Part shown: piece by piece, positions 24,075 to 33,087 of the stretch
Numbering within the stretch: position 1 is the first letter of the stretch
How the letters are laid out: every line of letters begins with the position of its first letter
Assembly (NCBI GenBank): GCA_963932465.1
Contig: OZ010800.1
Location: 95,933,307-95,997,306, forward strand
Reading direction: 5' to 3'
Source: Maratus speciosus
Taxonomy: Eukaryota; Arthropoda; Arachnida; Araneae; Salticidae
DNA length: 64,000 nt
Translations under genes and position numbers: made by a program
Notes under the pieces: generated by a model
Told to the model about the DNA's origin: nothing
The model's input: the letters and a program-made list of their open reading frames with translations, nothing else
Databases searched by the model: none

Positions 24075-24647
24075 ACGTATATGACATCTGTGCCAAACTT
24101 TCATATGAACGGTGAAGGGATCAGACAGTATTTGTTTATGGCAGTTGATGACGTGAACTATTATAATATAGATGAAATGATGGCGATAGAATAATATTTG
24201 GCGACTTATCACATGTGCCTGGCTAACTTTAAAGTACCAAAATGGCACCTAGAGTATAAAGAGCGAAGTGGTCCGCCTGGAACTGCTGATGATAGTCACA
24301 TGACTTAGGCTATTGTTATAGAGATTGTTTTAAAATACCGGGAGACAAATATTCTGTATACTTAATTTATTTTATTTTAGCTTCTTTTCAAATGTTTAAC
24401 TGATCCTCTTTAATCAAAAACGAAAACGAGCATTGGATGTCTTAACAGCAACTGATTCGCCCTTAAATTTTTGCAATCAAAGGGAATTGAATGGAAACCC
24501 GTTTACAGGGAGATCTGCACAGCTTTTTTCAGTATAATTCAATCTTCTCTAATATTTTTAAAACCAATCAGATTGGCGTGTTTTCAGATTTTGGGGTGTC
24601 TGAACGGGGGTTGGCGAGCGTAGCTTGCAGGGGGCAGAGCCTCCTAG

Positions 24648-25685
24648 TGCTATATATTCTGAATCAAATTTCTCAGTTATAAATATTGTTTATAATTTTT
24701 CGGCAAAAAATATTGATATTTAGTTTATTAAAATTATTGTTTTAGGCATACATTTTTTTTTTTTTTTTTTCCCTATCGAAATACAGGGAAATTTTTTTTT
24801 ATGTTTTGACTTATTTTCTCACGGTGGAATCCGATCATACCTGAACTAAATGCTTACTCAATCATCAGCTTAAAGGTTAGTTAGTATATATATAGTAAAA
24901 ACATTTCAGAGCTATTGCATATAACTAAAAAAATATTAAATAAGTTCGACTTCTGTTGAAATAAACATGACATGTTAAAAGAAGATGGCGTATATAGTGT
25001 ATTACAGTAAATTTTCTTCGGATTAAACACAACTAATAACATTTATTAAAGACGCACAGATAAACAGCCTAAGCGCGACGAATAAAAGTAATGACAAGAA
25101 TAAAAATAATAATATGCTATTGGCAGATATAAGAACATTAAATGTTGTCAGACGACAATACAATAAAATAAAAATAAAGCACGAGACATTTTAAATATGA
25201 CAAACATACTTAAAGGTATCCAAATCATAACATCTTCTTTGATTGAAACCTTATGTCGCCACTCCTTTTGATTACTTTTAAATCATTTTTCATTGCCTTT
25301 GATTATTTTCCCGTTTAAAATTATTATTGGCCCGGCCGGAGTGAATTTCTACAAAAATTTCATTTTTACATCGATTTGGTTAAAAATTTGTCTCGTAAGA
25401 GGAGTTCTACCAAAAATATTTATCTCAACTTTTCTTCATGTTTATAATCTTCATTTTTATAGAAGTGCCGCGGGCTGCAATATTAATTTTTTTAATGAAT
25501 CTCTTTTTCTTGTATGTAAATGTTTCAGTTGTCATTAATACTGTTAATCCTTATTCCCTGTACTGAAGTGCTAAAAATTTTAAAATACTATACAGTAAAA
25601 TCTGCTAAGACGGAATTCCATAGAAAAGAAAAAAATGCGGTAACGTATTTGTATATTAATTTCGCATGTATTAACACGTTTTTAA
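24648..25685. other. Unassigned AT-rich sequence
   Basis: It contains an 18-base T run at 24753-24770 and otherwise unremarkable AT-rich DNA. The open frames at 25293-25717 carry no recognisable domain. Confidence 0.55.
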
Positions 25686-27000
25686 CACTTTCCAACAAAG
25701 TTGAAAAGTGTTTATGACTTCGGTTTGGCTGGCTATCTGGCCGTCTGTACGCGCTCTAACTCTCGTAAATATACTCGGATTGCCCTGAAATTTTTGGATG
25801 CTATTGACATTTACCATAGCACAATCCCTGTTTCAAACGAAGTTTTTAGCATGTTTAGTTCAACTACAGGAATAGTCAAAAGTATTCCGTTACATTACAG
25901 CCAATGGGAAAATATCATTTCAAATGATTTTTAACGATATTACACGCATCCAAATATAACAAAAGCTATATGCATTTATGAAGTGCATTAAAATATGCAT
26001 TCTGTAGAATATGCGGTACAAAGAATAGTTTATTCATTTACAGGTCCACACAAAATAATTCCGTTACATTAATATAACACATTACATTAATTCCGTTACG
26101 TTTTAATGATATAGGGGGGGGGGGGATTGTTTGCGGCGTATTTTAATTATGTTAAACTATTTCATATATAATGAATTTGATATACGTCGCTGAGGTTTAC
26201 TATAACTTATTTCATGTATAATACGAAGTGCATAGCATTTACAGGGACACACAAAAGATTTCAGATACTAATGTATCAGAAGTACTGTACATTAGCGGTG
26301 ATTGCTGGAAATGCATTTTCAATTATTATATGCGCTTTTATGTTTCACTATATTTATACACACTGTATGGTGCGTATAAATACTATAATTTATATACAGG
26401 GCTACACAAAAGAATTCATAAGGGTTACTGGGTATGAGAGCAAATTGCTTAAAAGTGGTTTTTAAATGAGTTATACATTTTTACGCTGAACTGCATTTAG
26501 TTTATTAAGAAATGTTTGTAGAATATAGATAAAACGATATACAGAGTCACGCAAAGAATTGTACACATGCCGTCTATGGATGATAATTTTTGGAAATGTG
26601 ATTTCAGTAGTATTAAGGGTGTTTTAGTTTGAATTAAACTTTATCTAAATAGTGACGTGTAATACAGATACTAGGTAAACCATAGGGCTGTGCAAAAGTA
26701 TTCAAGTATGTTTCCATCTATTAGTATAAATCGCTGAAAGAGAAATTTCAACCTGTTATACTTTTTCTTGCTAAACTAAATTTTCCCTTTATATAATTAT
26801 ATATATCAACATACAGATCAAATACAGGGCTGTTCAAAAGAATTGTAATACACATTTGGCTATGGACGGTAACTGTTGAAATCAATTTTTTAAATGTCTA
26901 CTTAGTTATCTTATTTACCTTATTTCCCTAAATAACGAAGTTTTGAAGCTTTCAGGGAGTGTTGAAAAGTGTATCATAATCTATGCCGTACGCATAATTT
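25686..27000 (+). repeat. Family C tandem-unit element, copy 1
   Basis: It starts CACTTTCCAACAAAGTTGAA and ends near AGTGTTGAAAAGTG. Between are about seven units of roughly 150 bp marked by ACAGG..(C/T)ACACAAAAGA variants (about 25868, 26041, 26241, 26397, 26540, 26684, 26822). The first unit shares GTCAAAAGTATTCCGTTACA and CAGCCAATGGGAAAA with family B, so B and C are related. Open frames within are low-complexity by-products. Confidence 0.65.
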
Positions 27001-27189
27001 TTCTCTCTTGTTCAGTTTTAAAAAGGATTCCGTCATAGACGGTTTCTTTTCATACGTTTTACTACATTTTAATTTAGCTATATTTTAATAAGCATAGAAA
27101 TCTACTATTCTTTAAAAATAATAAATTTTAATGCTTAATTTTAGAATCATTGCGATTTAAAAATGTATGCATTTTTTTTCAAAAGTTTT

Positions 27190-27470
27190 TGGGCCAGGCC
27201 TAATTTTACCCATCTTTGAACAGACCAGGCCACGCGGAGGCAATGATTTTCATACGGGCTGAGTCAAAACTAGGACTGAACATTTTGGGCCGTGAAGCCT
27301 AGGAATTAAACCAGTCCCGACTCTGTACAGCGAAAATAAGTTAGACCCGGTCCGATCCTTCAGGGAAAAAGTAAGGACCGAACCCGGCCCTTAAAGAGTA
27401 ATCACTAGACCCGACCCGAGCGTTTAGAAAAAAGTATGGCCCGGCCTGGCAGAAAAAGAGTTCAATTTCC
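27190..27470. repeat. GGCCCG-rich degenerate repeat
   Basis: Recurrent GGCC, CCCGG and GACCCG words (for example GACCCGACCCGAGCG and GGCCCGGCCTGGC) make this a local GC island. It resembles terminal-proximal repeats of some hAT elements, but neither ends nor a target duplication are visible. Confidence 0.35.
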
Positions 27471-27498
27471 TTATTTTAACGTACATTTTTTTACAGTG

Positions 27499-27738
27499 TA
27501 TAAAACTTACAAAAAAAGTGAAAAATTGGCTACCTATTGCCGCACTTTCAAGTTGGTCAAAAATGGATGCGATTCAGACGTTTGAAATGTCTTAAATTCA
27601 GATGAATACACGTGTCTTAAAAATTCAGACGCATACACGTTTCTTAAAAATTAAGACACTTTAAAATGTCTGAAAATTCAACACTCCATTTTAAGACACT
27701 TATGTGTCTGAATTTCAGACATTTTAGTTTACAGTGTT
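27499..27738 (-). mobile_element. CACTGTAAA repeat, right-hand copy
   Basis: Read on the minus strand it starts CACTGTAAACTAAAATGTC and matches 12789-12965 over about 180 bases, including TTTTCAGACATTTTAAAGTG, TCAAACGTCTGAAT and GCATCCAT. Repeated TCAGACA and GTGTCTTAA words dominate. It is the inner part of the right end of the 15.1-kb insertion. Confidence 0.65.
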
Positions 27739-27924
27739 TATACCATGTTCATATAGTATGACACATGAGTGTCTTAATTTCAGACACCTATGATATCTGA
27801 AATTCCATATTCAGACATTTGAGTGTCTGAATTACTTTTTCAGTCCCATATGTGTCTGAATTTAAGACGCCCTTATTTGCAGTGTATTATGTATTCTCAC
27901 GATTATACCTGAAACGAAAATTTA

Positions 27925-28347
27925 AACTCGTATGTTCTGATCATTACAAAACTTTCTTCTTTATGAATCAATTCGTCTGCAATCAAAATTAAATGATAAT
28001 CTCCATTCGTTCTTAAGATATAGCTTTCGCAGAAACCGTGAAAAATGCATCATAGCAGCGCCATCTGTTGGACGATTTACAACCGAACCTAATCAGCACC
28101 AATTTATGTCACGATCTAACTAAATATTAAGTTTAAGTAAATTCCGTGTATTAATTTTTTAGATAGAACGTCTAAAAATCTGTGTAACATACAGACAGAT
28201 AGACATACATGCAGACTCACGGACAGGTATTTTCAAAAAACAGTCAAATCGTTTTCAGGATCTTCTGAAACGTATAAAAACGTTGTAAACCAGATGTCAA
28301 CATTTTTCATGAATCCAATACCTTCTTTTACTAAAGGCGGAAAAGTG
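27925..28347 (+). mobile_element. Family A element, copy 3 (short)
   Basis: It is close in sequence to copy 2 (GATAATCTCCATTCGTTCTT, GCAGCGCCATCTGTTGGACG, TTTACAACCGA). It resumes the tandem series after the 15.1-kb insertion. The 3' hairpin is degenerate (CTTCTTTTACTAAAGGCGG). The following 410 bases show nothing recognisable. Confidence 0.6.
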
Positions 28348-28760
28348 AAAATTCTAATAAAAAATTCAAAACCTATAACTATTTATCATTTTTTTTTTTT
28401 ATCATATCTTATAATAAAGTGATTTGCTTGTGTTCCAGTAATAGTTTGTAGAGGATTTAATTTCTTTTACTTAAAAAATGAATCATGTAAATCCATTAAC
28501 TTGTTCAAAGATTTCATGACAAACCCGATGGAAATCAGAGTTTCGAGATAATTGAGTATAAATTTTTGCCCTTCGTAGATATCGCAGATCTGAGCGACTC
28601 ACCATTTACGGCTTGTACGGTCGTAATTTTAGGAATCTTTCTATCCGACCAATTGTAAAATATTCTTAAATTTTCAAGCATTACATTTTTGGTCTGTTTA
28701 AAACCATACATTACACTTTTTATTTTGTAGGCAACATTCAAAGTATAAAAAGAAAAGAAA

Positions 28761-29858
28761 CAAGTTGGAAATTGCTCGTCAAACGTGGCAAATGAGGTGC
28801 GTTCGTACTATAACTAGTTTTATAATTATTTTTTGCACCCCATATTGTACTGAATGTATACTTTTTTGCACTTCATAAAGCGCATAGTCTGATACATCAT
28901 TAAAATGCACTTCCAATAATTTTTTCCCATTCCCCGTAATGTAACGGAACACTTTTGACTGTCCCTGTAATTAAACTATACATCCGATTTTCCTAAAATT
29001 TGAAATAGCTCAACAAAACTTTGCAACAATTATATCTTTAAAATTTCAGACCATTCGGAAGGCTGTAATATCATTAAAATGCACTTGCAATAATTTTTCC
29101 CATTCCCCGTAATGTAACGGAACACTTTCGACTGTCCCTGTAATTAAACTATACATCCGATTTTCCTAAAATTTGAAATAGCTCAACAAAACTTTGCAAC
29201 AATTATATCTTTAAAATTTCAGACCATTCGGAAGGCTGTAATATCATTAAAATGCACTTGCAATAATTTTTCCCATTGGCCGTAATGTAAAGAAAAACTT
29301 TTGTCTGTCCCTGTAATTAAACTATGCATCCGATTTTCCTAAAATTTGAAATGGCTCGACAAAATTTTGCAACAGTTATATCTTTAAAATTTCAGATCAT
29401 TCGGAAGGCTCTAATATCATTAAAATGCACTTGCAATAATTTTTCCCATTGGCCGTAATGTAAAGAAAAACTTTTGACTGTCCCTGTAATTAAACTATGC
29501 ATCCGATTTTCCTAAAATTTGAAATGACTCGACAAAATTTTTCAACAGTTATATCTTTAAAATTTCAGATCATTCGGAAGGCTGTAATATCATTAAAATG
29601 CACTTTCAATAATTTTTCCCATTGGCCGTAATGTAAAGAAAAACTTTTGACTGTCCCTGTAATTAAACTATACATCCGATTTTCATAAAATTTGAAATGG
29701 CTCGACAAAATTTTGCAACAATCATATATTTGAAATTTCAGACCATTCGGTTGGGTAGTTTTTGCTCTGTTACATGCGGACAGACGGACGGACAGACGGA
29801 CGGACGGACTGAACGACGACTATAGGTGCTACGTATTTATATAATTACGAACGCACCT
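28761..29858 (+). mobile_element. Family B element, copy 2
   Basis: It starts CAAGTTGGAAATTGCTCGTC, then TGAGGTGCGTTCGTA, and ends TTACGAACGCACCT. It has five internal units of about 172 bp (CATTAAAATGCACTT at about 28900, 29071, 29247, 29417 and 29590) against three in copy 1. A GACGGACGGACAGACGG-type tract and the hairpin AGGTGCTACG...CGCACCT close it. It lies in inverted orientation to copy 1, 7.6 kb away. Confidence 0.8.
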
Positions 29859-29951
29859 AAAAACGCATATTTCAAAAAATTTGAAACTTTGAAGTAATTC
29901 AATATGGGCACTCTTCAGTGCACCTCAAAGAAAAAAACCTATGTTACTTAA

Positions 29952-30188
29952 CCCTCTCGCTGCGTCATTGTTTTATCAAAATAGCTTCAAAAATTGGGTC
30001 TTTTAAGAATTTTTATTCTTTTGTCACCGGTTTTTCAAAACATTTTTTTTGTCTAATTTAATCGGGAAAATGCTCCGATTAAATAAGGCAAAATTTACAA
30101 TAAAAAAGTACTGGTGGGAATAATCAAATTATTAATTGGACGTAAAAAATGCATGCACGAGATAATCTCGGACTGCGAATAGAGAGGG
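29952..30188. mobile_element. TTAA-type MITE
   Basis: The left side reads TTAA then CCCTCTCGCTGCG. The right side reads GACTGCGAATAGAGAGGG then CTAA, a one-base variant of TTAA. The short inverted ends and the target fit a piggyBac-type MITE of 237 bp. There is no transposase. Confidence 0.5.
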
Positions 30189-30322
30189 CTAAATCAAGAG
30201 AGTGTGGTGGCCAAGAGCGTGGATCTTGTGAACAATGCCACCTAACGGCGAACGAAGCCGTTTCCTACCATGGGTTTCTATGCAAATCTGAATCCTTGTA
30301 ATGTCCCCTACCTCCTCTTAAA

Positions 30323-30352
30323 GTTTGTTCCAATAATCGTGGGACACCCTGT
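30323..30352 (-). mobile_element. Single mariner-type terminus
   Basis: On the minus strand this reads TACAGGGTGTCCCACGATTA, a typical Tc1/mariner end. A matching opposite end was not found, so this is a fragment. The stretch 30353-30627 holds nothing recognisable. Confidence 0.4.
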
Positions 30353-30627
30353 ATATATCCTATCAGAAGCGTTGAAGCTATTAAGGAATTTGTTGATGAC
30401 AATTCGTGCAACAAATCCCATTCATCTGAAAGTGTGAAATATAAGTCCTGGTGGGTCCTAAGAGGACCACGTCTCTTCTAGAGAATCCCAAAATGTCTTC
30501 AACGGGATCTGCTGGCCTGGTGGACCAATCAGTATCACGAATATACTATCCATGAAAAAAAGCCATCCATAACTTGTGTTTTGTGTGATCTTCCATTATC
30601 ATACATAATAAGTAATATAAAAATCTT

Positions 30628-30706
30628 GTAATTTTTAATTAATTTTTCAACTACTTTTCAGCAGTTTCACTGCTGAAAAGTAGGTGAAAAATTAATTAAA
30701 AATTGC
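30628..30706. repeat. Perfect-type hairpin, 37-bp arms
   Basis: The left arm (30628-30664) and the right arm (30670-30706) are inverted copies with about two mismatches, around a 5-base loop TTTCA. The core is CTACTTTTCAGCAG and CTGCTGAAAAGTAG. It is AT-rich and would extrude easily. Confidence 0.85.
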
Positions 30707-30843
30707 ATATCTATTCACCGATGATGGGCTTTGTTTGTGTCTTGTGTTACCCCGCAGGATTGTGTGCTCATTAGGACTATTCATTCTATTAGCTGCAGTT
30801 GCAGTCTTATCAACATAGTATGAGAAATACCAAGCTAGTTGTC

Positions 30844-30914
30844 GTCCTCGTAGCTTAGACGGTAGAGCACTGTAGCCCTATCCCAGGGACCCGAGTTCGA
30901 TTAACGGCGTGGAC
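30844..30914 (+). tRNA. tRNA-like sequence (pseudo-tRNA or SINE head)
   Basis: A cloverleaf can be drawn. The acceptor GTCCTCG pairs with CGTGGAC with one mismatch. The D arm is GCTT...GAGC with GG in the loop (TAGCTTAGACGGTAGAGC matches an A box), and the T loop TTCGATT gives a B box (GAGTTCGATT). The run ends in A followed by TTTTT, a pol III terminator. The anticodon stem is weak, the base before the anticodon is not T, and the T stem has two mismatches. It is therefore probably a pseudogene or the head of a tRNA-derived SINE. Confidence 0.45.
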
Positions 30915-30920
30915 ATTTTT

Positions 30921-31498
30921 CACTCTGTTGATTTACGTTTAGCTAGCAATGTGATAATTCACTTCTTAAATATTCTATAAAAATTTTGTTTTTAAAGTCA
31001 GTTCCTACTTAAGTCATCAAAGAAAAATTTAATATAATCCCTTAAGCTAATATTAGTTTTTGAGCATTAAAATATCTCAATTTGTTGATTTTCTATAAGT
31101 AAGTAGGTTTACAATGGAAGCCTATGGAAATCTGGCGAAATATTAGAGATATCGGCAAGTTGGCGTCACTTTTGGCGATATATCGTCAAGTTGGCGATAA
31201 ACTTGGCGGTATTTGGCGACAGAACAGGGTCCCCCCTATGATAACCCCCCTTATAGATATGAAGATGCATTAAATGCTGTTCAATAACAAATGGCCACCA
31301 TTTTGTATCAAATATAAAACTAAAATTAATGAATTAAAATTTAATTAATGAATTAATATTTGAAAAATCTGTATTATCATCAATTGTCACCCAGTACAAG
31401 TTTAAAAAAATGTATTTCAACTTGATAGGATGAGTAATAAATATTTTATTAACGATTGAAAATTTGAACTAGATATATAAATAAATATAGGGAGAGTG
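30921..31498. other. Unassigned AT-rich sequence with TTGGCG words
   Basis: Around 31126-31215 the hexamer TTGGCG and relatives recur (AGTTGGCG, TTTGGCGA, ACTTGGCGG). Similar words occur in the Helitron-like element at 22851-24647 and near 57500-58280, suggesting a shared repeat source. No gene is seen. Confidence 0.4.
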
Positions 31499-31820
31499 TG
31501 AACTGATAGTAGGAATTGAATAACTTCTGGGCAGAAATCTGCCTGAAAAAGTCTCACATGGGATTCAAAGACTTCACACCTTTACCGCAGTGCGGTCACA
31601 GTAAGAAGACGTGAAATTGTGTCCCGTTATCGGACATAATTCCATGACACCCAAAATAGTCAACTTTCTCGCGACTTTCCACATTCTTTCTCTAGTTGAA
31701 GATTTGTCGAGAACCGAACCATTTTATATATTGAATCTTGATGATTCATCAGTAAAATAGACCTGACTCCAAACTTGCTGTGTCCAAGATGCATGTGTCT
31801 GCCTCGATTATAAACGGGAT
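31499..31820 (-). pseudogene. Tc1-like transposase remnant
   Basis: On the minus strand the fragment reads SWTQQVWSQVYFTDESS then RFNI, matching the family pattern (W..V.FTDESRF) that holds the first catalytic Asp of Tc1-like DD34E transposases. About 170 bases downstream SHVRLFQADFCPEVIQF resembles the segment that precedes the second catalytic motif. Several frame changes and stops lie between, so it is dead. No inverted ends were located around it. Confidence 0.5.
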
Positions 31821-32131
31821 CTGTTTAGAATACAATAAATATTTGTTCGCTACAATAATTTAAAGCAACAATTTTAATAACAAAAATAAATAAGCAAGAA
31901 GACAAAATAGGTGACAGGGTTAGAGCAATTTATCATTTATTGAGTAAACTTAGAGAGGTCATCTACTTATAGTTATTTAAAAATTTGCCAAGTAAGAATT
32001 TTAATAGTAGTAAAAACATTCTTTTTCACGGTTGTTAAATAGCTTATTCTGAAGTTATTATATAAAAAAAAAAATACTTAAAAGAATTTAATAGTTTATA
32101 AATTTATTGTACAGAGTTTTTATTTCTTTTG

Positions 32132-32404
32132 TTAAGAGAATATGTCAGAGATAATTTGGCCTTTTTCTTCACAGAAATAGTCTAATTTATTTATTCTAGC
32201 GACATACGTCTTACATCTTTGGTCCCGAAAATAGGAAAATGAAGTTTCTTGTTTCTCAGCCGAAAATCTAGTTAAAAGAAGAGAGGATTTTCTTACATTT
32301 TTTCCTTTATTTTTCGTCATTTGTTCCTTTTGCATAACATTGTGTTTCAAATTCGGTAATAACTTTACGACATCTTCCCAAACATTAAGAACAAAGTAAC
32401 ATTT
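32132..32404 (-). pseudogene. Candidate C-terminal exon of an unrecognised protein (F1)
   Basis: I do not recognise the product. The minus-strand frame is open for 90 codons to a stop at 32132 and contains VLNVWEDVVKLLPNL, VRKSSLLLTRFSAEK and RCKTYVARINKLDYF. In the diverged paralogue at 44243 the same stop position is kept, the last 28 residues align without gaps (KTYAARKSKLD), and the upstream length difference is 6 bases, a multiple of three. That pattern suggests former selection on protein. There is no clear start. It could be a last exon, a transposon-borne exon or chance. Confidence 0.3.
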
Positions 32405-32918
32405 TTAATATTTTCGAAAATAAAAAGATAACTCAAGCAGAAAAATGAAAACAGAAATATGCATAAATATCGAAATTATTTTTTGAATTTTAGATTTTTG
32501 AAAATTGAAATTATATTTCTAATGTAAACACTATATTAACGAACGTTGAGTTAGTAAATCAGTTTTTATTTTCAGACTTCAGAAAAACAAAACAGTCTTA
32601 GAGAAATTTGCAATCTTGTTGACTTTTCACTAAAAGTGATAAAATATTTTCATTTAATTTACAAAATTTCACCTTTATTCCAGCAAATAACTACTTTTAA
32701 TCATAAAGTAAAACTTTCTTATCATCACTTTTACAAACGAGCCTGAAGATAATTTTATTTTTCATTTCATTTCAATTTTTTAAGAAAACTTTTGCGCTCA
32801 AAATATTTCTTTTTTTCTGTCTTTCTTTCAGTTCGATGAATTTTCAAACAAAACTTATTCAGTTTAGCGGTTAAGATTTTTAACTAAAAGCTTAACATTT
32901 TTTGCAACAGAAAACTTT

Positions 32919-32975
32919 CTGATACTTTTTCTTGTGATCAACAGCATTTAAAATTTTTATTCGAAACGTTTCTGC
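32919..32975 (-). pseudogene. Second protein-like patch of segment F1
   Basis: The minus strand reads AETFRIKILNAVDHKKKYQ. The paralogue (45041-45097) has the same length and reads AKTFRIKMLNAKGYKKKR followed by a stop. One Arg codon is CGA in one copy and AGG in the other, a two-base synonymous change. It may be an exon fragment; no family is recognised. Confidence 0.25.
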
Positions 32976-33087
32976 TAAAAGAATAGCATCATGTTATACA
33001 AAGATTTTGTTTTTCCCTTTGCTTCATCTTGATCCTCCGTTTAATCGTTTTTTTTTACATTCTTAAAATTGAAAGTTTAAAAAAAAG

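Larger units (their letters stand above)
22851..24647 (+). mobile_element. Helitron-like non-autonomous element (candidate)
   Basis: The right end has a 7-bp stem, AGGGGGC-AGA-GCCTCCT (24629-24645), running into CTAG before a T, the usual Helitron 3' terminus with the A/T insertion rule. A possible 5' end is TCTACCCTATATATATAC, preceded by A at 22850. The 3' end is reasonably supported; the 5' end is a guess. Two internal palindromes lie at 23336-23630 and 23907-24074. No Rep/helicase coding sequence is seen. Confidence 0.4.
12789..27884. mobile_element. 15.1-kb TA-flanked composite insertion
   Basis: The spacer of the family A series is cut at ...ATACAGCT-TA and resumes at 27885 with TA-TTATGTATTCTC. 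The uninterrupted spacer at 12243-12262 reads through this point, giving an empty-site comparison and a TA target duplication. The insertion starts CACTGTAAACTGAAATGTC and ends TTTGCAGTG. About 180 bp at the left (12789-12965) is inverted relative to 27499-27738. It may be one very large element or layered insertions of related CACTGTAAA elements; the second is more likely, since such termini also occur at 20266 and 27498. Confidence 0.5.
32110..33075 (-). repeat. Segment F1, paralogue of 44243-45182
   Basis: It shares an ordered series of motifs with 44243-45182 over nearly 1 kb (GAAATATGCATAAA, TTTCTTATCATCACTTTTAC, CTCAAAATATTTC, GTTAAGATTTTTAACT, TTTTTCTTGTGATC-type words), clearly diverged. 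Both copies stop at a T-rich TTTTTWACATT edge, beyond which a family B array (here) or a family C element (at F2) begins. Two patches look protein-like on the minus strand and are listed separately. Confidence 0.55.
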
